From contig OW388292.1 of NCBI GenBank assembly GCA_936450465.1, positions 4,731,756 to 4,795,755 of the forward strand: a DNA stretch of 64,000 nucleotides, in the 5' to 3' direction. The notes beneath the pieces are model-generated. The model was not told where the DNA came from, ran no database searches, and saw only the letters and a list, made by a program, of their open reading frames with translations. This document shows positions 1-13,800 of the stretch, in pieces (the first letter of the stretch is position 1; the number at the start of each line of letters is the position of its first letter). The DNA comes from Gibbula magus. Taxonomy: Eukaryota > Mollusca > Gastropoda > Trochida > Trochidae. A program made the position numbers and the translations under genes.

Positions 1-2117
1 CAAATGTAATCTAAATTCTAAAGAACGTGTATTAACCTAAAGAAAAACGATAAAAGATATAATCAAGCAATGTTATTGTGTAAAATAATTCAGGTCTTTT
101 TCTTTCTCAGCATCTGCCATTTTGTTTTGCATCTGGTATATTAATGATTATTAACAAAATAAAATATGTAATATTTTATAAAATATATAATAGATGGCCA
201 TAAAAGAGCAGCTTTTTTATATTATTTGATTTAAAGAAACACAGCGTGATGATGATATCATGAAAGCCACATGCTATTTGGTAAGTAAAGTTGCTACACA
301 GCATCATGTTTAAAACCGCAACATGTAGGCACATAACATTTACCTTTCTTATCCCGTAAGCGCCTGGCGTGCAGGAGCGGATTGTACTACTGTGCACGTT
401 AATGAAACGTGTTAGGTGGAGAAACTACACGTGGTGAAATGTTCCCCGGTTGAGACGTTATTGAAAGATCAGCATTATACAAGACGAACACGGCACATAC
501 TTCATTAATGGAGCCTATGCTAGTTGCTTCAAACAATGGAATATTGCTGATAAATTAAAATCCATTTTTGAACTGGTTTAACATAAGTACAAAGCGATTA
601 AAGCTATTAAACAATGGACGTAAATACATCTATCTCATTTGAAATTTTCGGCGTCTATTAGTGTGGTTTTGAAATCGTTTTATTTCTTTAAGGAATATGT
701 AATATATGTGTGGGATTAAAACATTTCCGTTCGTCCGTCCGTCTGTCCGCCTGTGTTATAGACTGTTACAGAGTAAAATATAAAGGTTGCAGAGTAAAAC
801 ACAAAGGCTGTTCATGATATGTTTATGACAACGTTGCATAATATAAGTATTTATTACCTGAGGAAGTGTGTAATATAAGTATTTATTATCCAAGTACTGA
901 AGTGAGGTGATGCCTTCGAATGGCTTCGAAATTTCAAGATTTCATTGAAATGAATTAGATTTGAACTATGTACAGATATAGGTTAAGTCAAGTTAAACAG
1001 ATTTAATGACATCCGAAATGTTGCATGCGTATTATGAATGCCTATAAACAAGAAAGAAGTACCCTACGGTGTACATGTCAGAAGTAAATATCAAATATAC
1101 CATGCTCACATGTTTTCTACTGAAATACCGTAAAGCAAACCACAATTTTGTTAAGTTTCATCGAATTTCCACTTTCCAGAACATTGTTAATGTTTTTGAA
1201 TTCTGTCTTTTGGTATATAAAGGGTCATCTCGATCGAAGCTACAGGCAATCAGCACAAACCTACTGAAAAATGTCACCTTTGTATAGGGTTATTGAACTA
1301 TTCTGCACAGCATCAATGCAACAAACAGGTGCCCTTCATCATGGCGTCATCGCGTCAACCAACCAACGTGCCACCAGCACGAGTTTGACATTCACGTATA
1401 GATTACCTGTGATTATGTCTTACATTAAAGGGGCTGTAGCACGTTTTCTGCATATTTTTTTCTCTCAATTGTGCCGTGTGTTATTAAAGTTTAAACCATA
1501 TATGTTTACCAACAGCAAGATGGTTGAATTCATGTCCAAATGACGCATCTATGTGTTTTTATGAGCTATGCGGCGAGGCTCATGTAGCTAGGCTAACTCA
1601 GACTGTGCACCGGAGACACAGCCAGTGTTGACACGATTCTACAGAGAAAACAGCTTCAAATAGAAACTTCAAACAAGCCAGGACATTGTTCGACCGAGTT
1701 TTAAAAGCAAACGTTGAGTTGGTCCTGACCTCCAAACGCGACATCTGAAACCCAATATTAAAAGTAAAGAAAACATGTAACTTTTTGTTTTCAATTGAGC
1801 ACGATATTTGTTAGCGATGAAAACAAACGTCTTACGTAATGTGAAATCTGCTTGCTCGATATTGTCTAAACATGGTCCGGAGGTTTCCCAAACCAAGTCA
1901 GTCTCATTGTTGACATTGATTGCTCACCCCCAGATCGGGTTCTACAAAAGACGACGTTCCGGGAGTTAAAACGAAATTTGAACGTGAGTGTAGCTCTTGG
2001 AAGCTCCTTACAAACTGACAGCTACTTCTGATAACTGTTCAGTTCTTTCGGACACGCACCGCGGACTGCCGGACTGTCCGTGACAAGAGGAACCCCTCTC
2101 GATATCCACTTGACCGC
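1..2117. other. No gene recognised; AT-rich sequence
   Basis: No exon with supporting splice signals or family similarity is visible. A GTCCGTCCGTC tract near 727-745 resembles the internal tract of the TIR elements at 26.4 and 44.4 kb. At 1425-1447 the start TTAAAGGGGCTGTAGCACG matches one end of the inverted-repeat element at 46367-46728, so a partial copy of that element is probably present. The stretch could be intergenic or a 5' intron of the SEA/EGF gene. Confidence 0.5.
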
Positions 2118-2668
2118 TGTGACGAAGTATGTGTATCTGTATCTATCTGTGACGAAGTATGTGTATATGTATGTATCTGTGACGAAGTATGTGTATATGT
2201 ATCTATCTGTGACGAAGTATGTGTATATGTATGTATCTGTGACGAAGTATGTGTATATGTATGTATCTGTGACGAAGTATGTGTATATGTATGTATCTGT
2301 GACGAAGTATGTGTATATGTATCTATATGTGAAGAAGTTTGTGCATCTGTATCTATCTGTGAAGAAGTATGTGTATCTGTATCTATCTGTGAAGAAGTAT
2401 GTGTATCTGTATCTATCTGTGAAGAAGTATGTGTATCTGTATCTATCTGTGAAGAAGTTTGTGCATCTGTATCTATCTGTGAAGAAGTATGACATTGTGT
2501 ATCTGTATCTATCTGTGAAGAAGTATGTGTATCTGTATCTATCTGTGAAGACGTATGTGTATCTGTATCTATCTATGAAAAAGTATGTGTATCTGTATCT
2601 ATCTGTGAAGACGTATGTGTATCTTTATCTATCTGTTAACAAGTATGTGTATCTGTATCTATCTTTGT
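2118..2668. repeat. 30-bp minisatellite, ~18 copies
   Basis: Tandem units of 30 bp of the form GTGACGAAGTATGTGTATCT followed by GTATCTATCT. The leading half carries GACGAAG, the middle GAAGAAG and the end GAAGACG, so the array is regionally homogenised. The unit is a multiple of three and lacks stop codons in one frame on each strand, which produces long open frames on both strands. I read these as by-products of the repeat and not as genes. Confidence 0.93.
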
Positions 2669-2904
2669 AACGTATGTTGTCGCTAGAAAATTTAATTGTT
2701 CAACAGAACTAGGGCATCTTCGTTTTAAATACTTGATGTCCTCGGAGAAGAAAAAATATATACATATAGAGTTATTAAGGTAGTGTATATATAACTAGGT
2801 TTACGTCGTATTTAAGTCTCCCATTACCCTTTAACAGCATAAATGTATGTGTTAATGTATTTCATGTGAGGTGCCAGTGTAATAAAATATATGTATATCT
2901 GTCA

Positions 2905-3228
2905 CTCTCCTCATGATCTACTATGATCTACTATAATCTACTTTGATCTACTATGAATTACTATGATTTACTTTTATCTACTATCATCCTCATGATCTAC
3001 TATGATCTACTATAATCTAATTTGATCTACTATGAATTACTATGATTTACTTTTATCTACTATCATCCTCATGATCTACTTTGATCTACTATGGTCTACT
3101 ATGATTTATTATGATTTACTTTTATCTACTATTATCCTCGTGATCTACCATTAATCCCCATGCATGATCTATTATGATCTAGTATTATCCTCGTGATCTA
3201 CTATGATCTACTATTATCCTCGTGATTG
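2905..3228. repeat. Degenerate GATCTACTAT array with ~80-bp higher-order unit
   Basis: Short ~10-bp units (GATCTACTAT, AATCTACTTT, GAATTACTAT, GATTTACTTT) are organised into a longer unit that starts at TCCTCATGATCTAC. That longer unit is repeated about three times before it decays. No coding potential. Confidence 0.85.
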
Positions 3229-3491
3229 CAAGTACTGTTAAATTACACATGTTGTTTACTAACATATATTGTTGATTACAAAGCCTGTTTAAGCGACATA
3301 GACTATTTAAGACACTAGCTGTTTGAAATGACGACAAAGGTCAGTCTGACCTTCCCGGTGTCAACATTTCATTGATCCAGGTGCACTGCATGCTTCTTCA
3401 ACATCAAGTACCCATGCACCCAACCAAGTATGTAGTTTTTCTCAAGCATATTTATCCGTTTGCACAATACTTCACGTCAGACGAACACATT

Positions 3492-3624
<133 letters not shown>

Positions 3625-3703
3625 CCACTCATCATCTGTACACTTTTTATCTTTTCAATGATATTGAACTACTTGTATAATTATTCTATTTGCTGTACTA
3701 CAT

Positions 3704-3725
3704 CCCCCCCCCCCCCCCCCCCCCC
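3704..3725. repeat. Poly(C) tract, 22 nt
   Basis: A run of 22 C residues about 80 bp after the GA tract. Such runs are prone to assembly length error and can form G-quadruplex or i-motif structures. Confidence 0.95.
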
Positions 3726-5037
3726 TCTGCCTACAGTCAATATAGTGTGACTTTGCATACAGTGGGGTGGTAGCTAGATTGCCTACAGTCATAGTCATTC
3801 ACCCCGGAATCACTGCAGTGGAATAAATGAGCCTGTGTCTCATGGTGTGAATATTGTATAGAACAGGATTTAGCATTGTTATCTTGTTCTTGTATTTTCA
3901 TAGGTAAGATTTATTCTCTCTTGAAGGAAATTGTAGGTGTTGAGAATTCAGGTGTGTAGTAACACCATCTACTCACATCCCTTGACGGAATAAGGATAAA
4001 CTTTTATAATGAAAACACTTCGCTTTGATAAAAGTTCTTTAGGGATTAATGACCTAAATGATCCACTTATCAACCAGTCACATCCTGTACTCACAGCTTT
4101 TGAGAGCCAGAAGAAGACGCCGCTCTGGGTACAGCACGAGACGACAGCTAGAGGATGGTCACACAGTACCCCCTCTATAGACACAGTATAGTCGCTTTAT
4201 GCACGCTCACGAGAACACATCCATGGCAATCCTCAGCTAATTACAAATAAATTCGACTGAAATTATCTGAGGCGTCTTGGTTGTTAACAAGTCGACAGGA
4301 AAATATCGCACTGATGATATCGTACTGAGAATATCGTACTGAGGATATCGTACTGAGAATGTTGTATCACTTTAGTTAGCCGATCCGCTTCATTTAATAC
4401 TAATTTGCGCTTTTAAAACATGTCACTTGAACAAAAGATGTTCACTTTGACAATGCATTTTCTGAAAGAATTAAACTTATGTGATTGAATGTTTGTTATT
4501 TTGCTGGGAAATAATGTTCAAATTGTGTGTCTTCAGTCTTTTGGCAAAAAACAGCGACGAGGTAACCATTCTCTTCCAAACGCGGTTATCTACGACATTT
4601 CTTCTCACGTAACTTCTATAACAGTTGAGCCGTTTTTCTAGTAAAACTCGTTCTATAATCTCCCCACTTTCTATCAAATGAAATCACGCCTTGCATTGAC
4701 TTAGATCGACCGAGGTACTTCAAATGTCTTAAAAAGGCTTTCAAATAATGTTCACATGATCTTCGAAAATGTCTAACATAAATATACATTAATCAAACAA
4801 ATAACCTTAGGCTAGTTTCAGTTTTGTCTCAGATTTCGTCTGCTCTATTATCATCTTGATTATAGTAAATGTTGTCACAAATCAAAGAAGCATAGATCGA
4901 GAATCATAAATATAAATAGGAAATGTTATCCAGAGATTCAGTTATGATATCATTGCAAATTATAAATGGTCATCTTTAAAATTCCCTAATTCTACACAGA
5001 AAACAATCCACTTGTAACTTGTCACAGAAGTTACATT
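3726..5037. other. No gene recognised
   Basis: Only short open frames without family similarity or paired splice sites. Near 4300-4355 a short phrase around ATATCGTACTGAG is repeated three to four times. Confidence 0.5.
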
Positions 5038-5184
5038 GGAATAAATGACTTGAGTGACCTCTGTAGGGAATAAATTACTTGAGTGACCTCTGTAGGGAAT
5101 AAATGACTTGAGTGACCTCTGTAGGGAATAAATAACTTGAGTGACCTCTGTAGGGAATAAATAACTTGAGTGACTTCTGTAGGG
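5038..5184. repeat. 29-bp minisatellite, ~5 copies
   Basis: Unit GGAATAAATGACTTGAGTGA plus CCTCTGTAG, with single-base variants (AATGAC, AATTAC, AATAAC; the last copy has TTCTGTAG). Confidence 0.93.
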
Positions 5185-6114
5185 AAAGAATGCTAGATAT
5201 GAAAGGATTGAATATCTCTGCGGTTAAGAATCAGAAGCAAGTGTCGCATTGAGGTGAAGTGGTTTGGACCTGATGATTTTATTATCACGTCTTTTATCAA
5301 GATCCTAACCATTGTGATTCCCGCTATTGGTATATACAGCTAATATATTAGCTTTCACAACATCAGATCCCAATGGCTTTATGTTATGCTTCTTGTGAAC
5401 ATGTTCTTTTCACTGACTTGTACGTGTTACTATTACAGGTCCACGTAATGATACTAGCTATCAGTTGGAACTGTACACAGCTAGGTGTATTGTCTTTTGT
5501 CGATATACTAGAAACATCTTTTAATTCTAAGAAGGTATGCTTGAACGTATTCTCATTTGTTATCATTTGTATCTCGTTTTAGATAGCATATATTTCCCTG
5601 ACTCAGATATGTATTGAAGTGAAGCGCGCACCTGCCCTGGGTACCGACAAGCAGCAGGTGTTACACAGGGAGCGAGTGAGTGTTACACAGGGAGTGGGTC
5701 TGTAACGTGGAGCTTGTTGATTCTAACCCTGGCTCAATGTCAGTCTCGTCAACACTACAACTGACAGCTTGTCAACCCATTCCGCGCATGCTACTATATC
5801 AGGGTCAGAGGTCACGCCTGTGTCCGGTACATGCAGGTGTATCCCATCTTCTCCCCTGCACTCATCAACAAACCTACTTTTCAGACAACGAAATTATTCC
5901 TATGTCAGTAGGAAATGACAACTATGCCGTTCATCTCTCAAATAGTATTTTAACAGTTATAATTAAACAGTTAAAAATTGTAAACATATAATTTTGAATA
6001 GGATTATTATGACACACTACTCGCCACAAATACATTATAGACAACAAGTGGGGTGCATTTGTGATTAAGGTTTTCTTATGCTGAACTATTCAAATAAAGA
6101 CTCTGAGTCAATAT
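5185..6114. other. No convincing gene
   Basis: A polypyrimidine/AG site ends at about 5440 (ACTATTACAG), but no downstream donor gives an open exon in the phase required by the exon at 7421. The rest shows no family similarity. Confidence 0.45.
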
Positions 6115-6730
6115 CTGAGGTAGTCAGTCAGGTCATTCAGTTTAAGAGAACCAAGTTCTGGGGTAGTCAGTCAGGTCATTCAGTTTAAGAGAAACAAGTT
6201 CTGGGGTAGTCATTCAGGTCATTCAGTTTAAGAGAACCAAGTTCTGAGGTAGTCAGTCAGGTCACTCAGTTTAAGAGAACCAAGTTCTGAGGTAGTCATT
6301 CAGGTCATTCAGTTTAAGAGAACCAAGTTCTGGGGTAGTCAGTCAGGTCATTCAGTTTAAGAGAACCAAGTTCTGCGGTAGTCAGTCAGGTCATTTAGTT
6401 TAAGAGAACCAAGTTCTGGGGTAGTCAGTCAGGTCATTCAGTTTAAGAGAACCAAGTTCTGGGGTAGTAAGTCAGGTCATTCAGTTTAAGAGAACCAAGT
6501 TCTGGGGTAGTAAGTCAGGTCATTCAGTTTAAGAGAACCAAGTTCTGGGGTAGTCAGTCAGGTCATTCAGTTTAAGAGAACCAAGTTCTGGGGTAGTCAG
6601 TCAGGTCATTCAGTTTAATAAAACCAAGTTCTGGGGTAGTCAGTCAGGTCATTCAGTTTAATAAAACCAAGTTCTGGGGTAGTCAGTCAGGTCATTCAGT
6701 TTAAGAGAACGAAGTTCTGGGGTAGTCAGC
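6115..6730. repeat. 43-bp minisatellite, ~14 copies
   Basis: Unit of 43 bp beginning CTGGGGTAGTCAGTCAGGTC and continuing into a segment that ends in CAAGTT. Variants include GAGG/GGGG/GCGG starts, AGTCATTC for AGTCAGTC, and TTTAATAAAACC in two adjacent late copies, which indicates local unequal exchange. Confidence 0.95.
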
Positions 6731-7420
6731 TTCTTTATTGCAATGGATGCAGCGTTTTCTTTTTTTAAACTAACACAAAACCGGTCAGTATTGACATCGA
6801 TCAAAAGGTCGATTTCAGTGGAATTTAAAAAAAACTTTGGCGTCCTTTCTTCATTAAAACTATTAGAAAGCCTGGTGCTATGGGGCGTTTTCTAATGGAA
6901 ATATAGAAATCGCACAAAATTAAAAAGAAATGTTACCAAATCAAAAAAGAAATCTCCTCAATCAAAAACTAAAATTCCAGAACTAAAAGTTATGGCTCGG
7001 TTAAGCAACGATTTGTTTCCTCGAAATATTGAAAGGTGTTCACATTGAAAGAGCCGCTAGCAGTGTTCGTATTATAAGTGAGACCGTCTTCTATGTAATG
7101 GCCTATTTTACCCTTTTAAGTAAAGATATACTGCCCACGATTTTATTATAAAAAATGTGTGTGCACATATCATGTTTCCCTGACGACCATTGCTTCGTAT
7201 TCAGCGCAAATTCCCGTAATTTACCATCTGTGACGTAATAAAGAAGTTGTCCTTGGCGTCATCGTAGCTTGCATTCGCAAGAGAAGCGAGACGTTTTCTG
7301 GCTATTTTCACGCGAATAAAATGGGTGTTAAAAAAATTCATTACATTCGTACATGTGATATATGACCTTTACGAAACTCATTCAAATGTCTATCTTTAAT
7401 ATTGTATACCTGTATTGCAG
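6731..7420. other. No gene; flank or intron before the first recognised SEA/EGF exon
   Basis: AT-rich sequence without recognisable exons. It ends in the polypyrimidine/acceptor TGTATTGCAG at 7411-7420. Confidence 0.5.
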
Positions 7421-7897
7421 GTATCAGTCGGCAGCAGGAATCAGACGCTAAAGCAACTACCAGCACCCAGCCAGATAAAACAACACAAATCACAGATTCT
7501 TCAAAAGCACTCACAGATTCCAAGGATGGAACTGAGAAATCCCCTCCGATGAAAGACGCAGGTGAGACATCTGCTACAGCGAACCAATCAACCGGAAGTA
7601 TTGTTCAGAACGATGGCGACACGAATGTCCCGGATGGTGAGAACGCTGAGTTATCTGCCCCTGGTGTACGTGATATCACGGCCGACGTACAAAATGCGAA
7701 CGTCGAACGTTCATTGGCTGAGGAGAGTACCAGTGCAGTACCACTGGGTGATAACTTTGCAAATATTACTCAGCCTACATGCAATCAAAGAACCCATCAA
7801 GGATGTGACGTCATTAATTATGAGCGATGTACTGAACTCGGGACATGTGAGTGCCTTAGAGGATACCTCAAAGACGTGATCACAGAGAAATGTATAG
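7421..7897 (+). CDS. Exon: Ser/Thr-rich stalk and first EGF-like module
   Basis: Acceptor TGTATTGCAG, donor ATAG|GTGAGT, phase 1 on both sides. The first ~115 residues are rich in Ser, Thr, Asp, Glu, Lys and Gln with almost no aromatics and no Cys, as in an O-glycosylated stalk. The end holds six Cys in C-x7-C-x7-C-x5-C-x-C-x12-C spacing, an EGF-like pattern. Symmetric phase 1-1 fits an extracellular module exon. Confidence 0.83.
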
Positions 7898-10800
7898 GTG
7901 AGTTATGTTGTGAGGGAACTCATGTGTTCCTCTAATATTTTGAAATAATAGTAAATGGTAGTTGTAGTGTATGGATTGAAGTTTTCAAGTTGATCAAAGT
8001 AAATAAAAAAAATACAATACAATTCCGCGCTAGTAAAGAGACAAGATTTAGTGTTTTATCATGACAATTATATGTTTCTTGACTCGTAGTGCGATGTAGT
8101 ACAATGTAGTGCGATGTAGTACAATGTAGTGCGATGTAGTACGATGTAGTACAATGTAGTGCTATTTAGTACGATGTAGTACGATGTAGTGCGATGTAGT
8201 GCGATGTAGTACAATGTAGTGCTATTTAGTACAATGTAGTACAATGTAGTGCTATTTAGTACGATGTAGTACAATGTAGTGCGATTTAGTACGATGTAGT
8301 ACGATGTAGTACAATGTAGTGCGATGTAGTACAATGTAGTGCGATGTAGTTCGATGTAGTACGATGTAGTACAATGTAGTGCGGTGTAGTACAATGTAGT
8401 GCGATGTAGTACGATGTAGTACGATGTAGTACAATGTAGTGCGAAGTAGTACTTTGAAGTATCCAGCTTCTTTGTAATTAGTTTTATGACCAATGAAGAT
8501 TGATACTTTTAATTCGCTATGAATACTTTAGGTAATTAAGTACGTGTCAAACTTTCGGAAAAAAACGTTCAATTGATATCATTCCAAGGAAGGTTTTACA
8601 AGTTTATAACTGCTATAAACTTAAACCAAGTTGATGCAGTGTAAAGACACATTATCGGCAGAAATATGCTTTTATGCTGAACCATCATTTTGTAAACGTT
8701 TCAGTCGTTGACCACGGAATGGTCTTTTGATCCCGGATGTTAATGATTTTACGAGATATTAGTAAATGGCATGATCTACATCGCTGTGTCAGCAGAATTA
8801 AAATTGTATACCAAAGTACTCACGAACATAGACATATTATGTTTGTTTTTTTGGTCATTTTTATATATTTTGAAACCGCTAAAAGTATGTTAGGTAAATA
8901 TCCGATGACATTCCTTCTTAATCTAATAACAGATAATTACAGTAAGTATCTTAATCAAGTAACATATAAACGTCAAAACCCATTTTATTTCTATTTCCGT
9001 GAGAACTTCACGTTAATCCTCATGACCAGTTTATCTGTTAAGTTTAGCCAACTTCACTTATTTCAATTGTTGCATACTGCTTACTATACATTGTACACCG
9101 TACTTGGAGTCGTGTTCAATACCCCGAGTTAATCCTGATTGTTGCTGTGTTGCAGCTGCCCAGTACTTCACGGGTCAGATCGAGCTGGCCAATGAGTACA
9201 CAGATGACCTGTCCGACACGGACAGTGAAGCTTACAGGACACTCACGTCCCAGCTGCGGCAAGTTGTAAGTGTCGCTACCATAGAACAGATAAACCACAC
9301 GTCTGTTTATAGCACATATACATGTTTTTTTTCTTGTTTTTTTTTTATATAGAGATACGTTAATTCTAATTAACATATCAAGCAAATACAAAGTTTCACT
9401 CTTGATTTAATGAATAACAAATAAGAAAAGGTCTAAGATAATAATAACAACGTCTTCTGTTGTGCTTCCTTCCTATTCTTATAGTTATTTATAATTTAGA
9501 ATGATACTAAGGAATCCTCGTCCAGGAGTTTTCAAACTAAGGCATTTTGTCCTTATGGCTTTATATACTTTGCTTGTCTGCTGTGTTTTTCCTGCATATT
9601 CGTCAACCGACATGGCCTTTATAAATTTACTGCATTGAATCATTTATTTACCAAACACTTGAATTATATTTTACTTATCCGTGTATCCGAACCTCAGAGG
9701 CCAGGTTATTTGTATATAAAGAACAATAAAGCTGTCATGTTCTCTTTTTCATTCACCGATATTGAATCAATTACTTGGAAATATTTGTACATATACAAAG
9801 AGCTGTTGGTATTAAAGTTAAAAAAAGATACCATGCAGAAAAGTGAAAGTATTGTGAATTTTGGTTGAAAAATAAAACAAATTGTGCTAAACCTGTCCTT
9901 CCAAGATAGCCGTTAAATTGAAATGTTTTAACTTGTTTTTTCGCATGATTCAAAATATTCAAATGATCCAATTACGCTATCTTACAATGATTCTTACAAG
10001 CTTTGTAATATATACAGTAACTGACAATGTATTGCTAATTCCATTATTGACAATAACTACAATGGCGGCCAATTTGTCACCTAAAGTGATCTTGTCATTT
10101 GGAAAATAAAACCATTAATGAATACAAGGAAAATGTTGAAATAACTTACATCACGCATTCCTCTTAACTACAGCAACAATTCCATGACCTATGTCTGTTA
10201 GCAAACCTCAAATATTGAACTACACCGCCCTGTATTACTAGGATAGTTGATGTTAGCTAACTAGAATTCAACCCTCATCTCATCGTCAACCAGCTTCATG
10301 GTCTACACGACCCTGTATTACTAGGATAGTTGATGTTAGCTAACTAGAATTCAACCCTCATCTCATCGTCAACCAGCTTCATGCTCTACACGACCCTGTA
10401 TTACTAGGATAGTTGATGTTAGCTAACTAGGATTCAACCCTCATCTCATCGTCAACCAGCTTCATGGTCTACACGACCCTGTATTACTAGGATAGTTGAT
10501 GTTAGCTAACTAGAATTCAACCCTCATCTCATCATCAACCAGCTTCATGGCCTACACCACTCTGTATTACTAGGATAGTTGATGTTAGCTAACTAGAATT
10601 CAACCCTCATCTCATCGTCAACCAGCTTATTTGCTCTACACGACCCTGTATTACTAGGGTAGTTGATGTTAGCTAACTAGGATTCAACCCACATCTCATC
10701 GTCAACCAGCTTCATGCTCTACACGACCCTGTATTACTAGGATAGTTGATGTTAGCTAACTAGAATTCAACCCTCATCTCATCGTCAACCAGCTTCATGG

Positions 10801-13800
10801 TCTACACGACCCTGTATTACTAGGATAGTTGATGTTAGCTAACTAGAATTCAACCCTCATCTCATCGTCAACCAGCTTCATGGCCTACACGACCCTGTAT
10901 TACTAGGATAGTTTATGTAAGCTAACTAGAATTCAACCCTCATCTCATCGTCAACCAGCTTCATGCTCTACACGACCCTGTATTACTAGGATAGTTGATG
11001 TTAGCTAACTAGGATTCAACCCTCATCTCATCGTCAACCAGCTTATTTGCTCTACACGACCCTGTATTACTAGGGTAGTTGATGTTAGCTAACTAGGATT
11101 CAACCCACATCTCATCGTCAACCAGCTTCATGCTCTACACGACCCTGTATTACTAGGATAGTTGATGTTAGCTAACTAGGATTCAACCCTCATCTCATCG
11201 TCAACCAGCTTCATGGTCTACACGACCCTGTATTACTAGGATAGTTGATGTTAGCTAACTAGAATTCAACCCTCATCTCATCGTCAACCTGCTTCATGGC
11301 CTACACGACCCTGTATTACTAGGATAGTTTATGTTAGCTAACTAGAATTCAACCCTCATCTCATCGTCAACCAGCTTCATGCTCTACACGACCCTGTATT
11401 ACTAGGATAGTTGATGTTAGCTAACTAGGATTCAACCCTCATCTCATCGTCAACCAGCTTCATGGTCTACACGACCCTGTATTACTAGGATAGTTGATGT
11501 TAGCTAACTAGAATTCAACCCTCATCTCATCGTCAACCAGCTTCATGCTCTACACGACCCTGTATTACTAGGATAGTTGATGTTAGCTAACTAGAATTCA
11601 ACCCTCATCTCATCGTCAACCAGCTTCATGCTCTACACGACCCTGTATTACTAGGATAGTTGATGTTAGCTAACTAGGATTCAACCCTCATCTCATCGTC
11701 AACCAGCTTCATGGTCTACACGACCCTGTATTACTAGGATAGTTGATGTTAGCTAACTAGAATTCAACCCTCATCTCATCGTCAACCAGCTTCATGGCCT
11801 ACACGACCCTGTATTACTAGGATAGTTGATGTTAGCTAACTAGAATTCAACCCTCATCTCATCGTCAACCAGCTTCATGCTCTACACGACCCTGTATTAC
11901 TAGGATAGTTGATGTTAGCTAACTAGGATTCAACCCTCATCTCATCGTCAACCAGCTTCATGCTCTACACGACCCTGTATTACTAGGATAGTTGATGTTA
12001 GCTAACTAGAATTCAACCCTCATCTCATCGTCAACCAGCTTCATGGCCTACACGACCCTGTATTACTAGGATAGTTGATGTTAGCTAACTAGAATTCAAC
12101 CCTCATCTCATCGTCAACCAGCTTCATGCTCTACACGACCCTGTATTACTAGGATAGTTGATGTTAGCTAACTAGAATTCAACCCTCATCTCATCATCAA
12201 CCAGCTTCATGGCCTACACCACTCTGTATTACTAGGATAGTTGATGTTAGCTAACTAGAATTCAACCCTCATCTCATCGTCAACCAGCTTATTTGCTCTA
12301 CACGACCCTGTATTACTAGGGTAGTTGATGTTAGCTAACTAGGATTCAACCCACATCTCATCGTCAACCAGCTTCATGCTCTACACGACCCTGTATTACT
12401 AGGATAGTTGATGTTAGCTAACTAGGATTCAACCCTCATCTCATCGTCAACCAGCTTCATGGTCTACACGACCCTGTATTACTAGGATAGTTGATGTTAG
12501 CTAACTAGAATTCAACCCTCATCTCATCGTCAACCAGCTTCATGGCCTACACGACCCTGTATTACTAGGATAGTTTATGTAAGCTAACTAGAATTCAACC
12601 CTCATCTCATCGTCAACCAGCTTCATGCTCTACACGACCCTGTATTACTAGGATAGTTGATGTTAGCTAACTAGGATTCAACCCTCATCTCATCGTCAAC
12701 CAGCTTATTTGCTCTACACGACCCTGTATTACTAGGGTAGTTGATGTTAGCTAACTAGGATTCAACCCACATCTCATCGTCAACCAGCTTCATGCTCTAC
12801 ACGACCCTGTATTACTAGGATAGTTGATGTTAGCTAACTAGGATTCAACCCTCATCTCATCGTCAACCAGCTTCATGGTCTACACGACCCTGTATTACTA
12901 GGATAGTTGATGTTAGCTAACTAGAATTCAACCCTCATCTCATCGTCAACCAGCTTCATGGCCTACACGACCCTGTATTACTAGGATAGTTTATGTAAGC
13001 TAACTAGAATTCAACCCTCATCTCATCGTCAACCAGCTTCATGCTCTACACGACCCTGTATTACTAGGATAGTTGATGTTAGCTAACTAGAATTCAACCC
13101 TCATCTCATCGTCAACCAGCTTCATGGTCTACACGACCCTGTATTACTAGGATAGTTGATGTTAGCTAACTAGAATTCAACCCTCATCTCATCGTCAACC
13201 AGCTTCATGCTCTACACGACCCTGTATTACTAGGATAGTTGATGTTAGCTAACTAGAATTCAACCCTCATCTCATCGTCAACCAGCTTCATGCTCTACAC
13301 GACCCTGTATTACTAGGATAGTTGATGTTAGCTAACTAGGATTCAACCCTCATCTCATCGTCAACCAGCTTCATGGTCTACACGACCCTGTATTACTAGG
13401 ATAGTTGATGTTAGCTAACTAGAATTCAACCCTCATCTCATCGTCAACCAGCTTCATGGCCTACACGACCCTGTATTACTAGGATAGTTGATGTTAGCTA
13501 ACTAGAATTCAACCCTCATCTCATCGTCAACCAGCTTCATGCTCTACACGACCCTGTATTACTAGGATAGTTGATGTTAGCTAACTAGGATTCAACCCTC
13601 ATCTCATCGTCAACCAGCTTCATGGTCTACACGACCCTGTATTACTAGGATAGTTGATGTTAGCTAACTAGAATTCAACCCTCATCTCATCGTCAACCAG
13701 CTTCATGGCCTACACGACCCTGTATTACTAGGATAGTTGATGTTAGCTAACTAGAATTCAACCCTCATCTCATCGTCAACCAGCTTCATGCTCTACACGA

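Larger units (their letters stand above)
7898..9155 (+). other. Intron with 10/20-bp GTAGT satellite
   Basis: GT-AG intron between the stalk/EGF exon and the first SEA exon. It contains the array at 8087-8460 and a possible alternative first exon at 8839-8893, described separately. Confidence 0.75.

Noticed and set aside
5440..5534. Exon of the SEA/EGF gene after the acceptor ACTATTACAG
   Set aside because: No donor gives an open frame ending in the phase 1 needed by the exon at 7421, and the peptide has no recognisable character.
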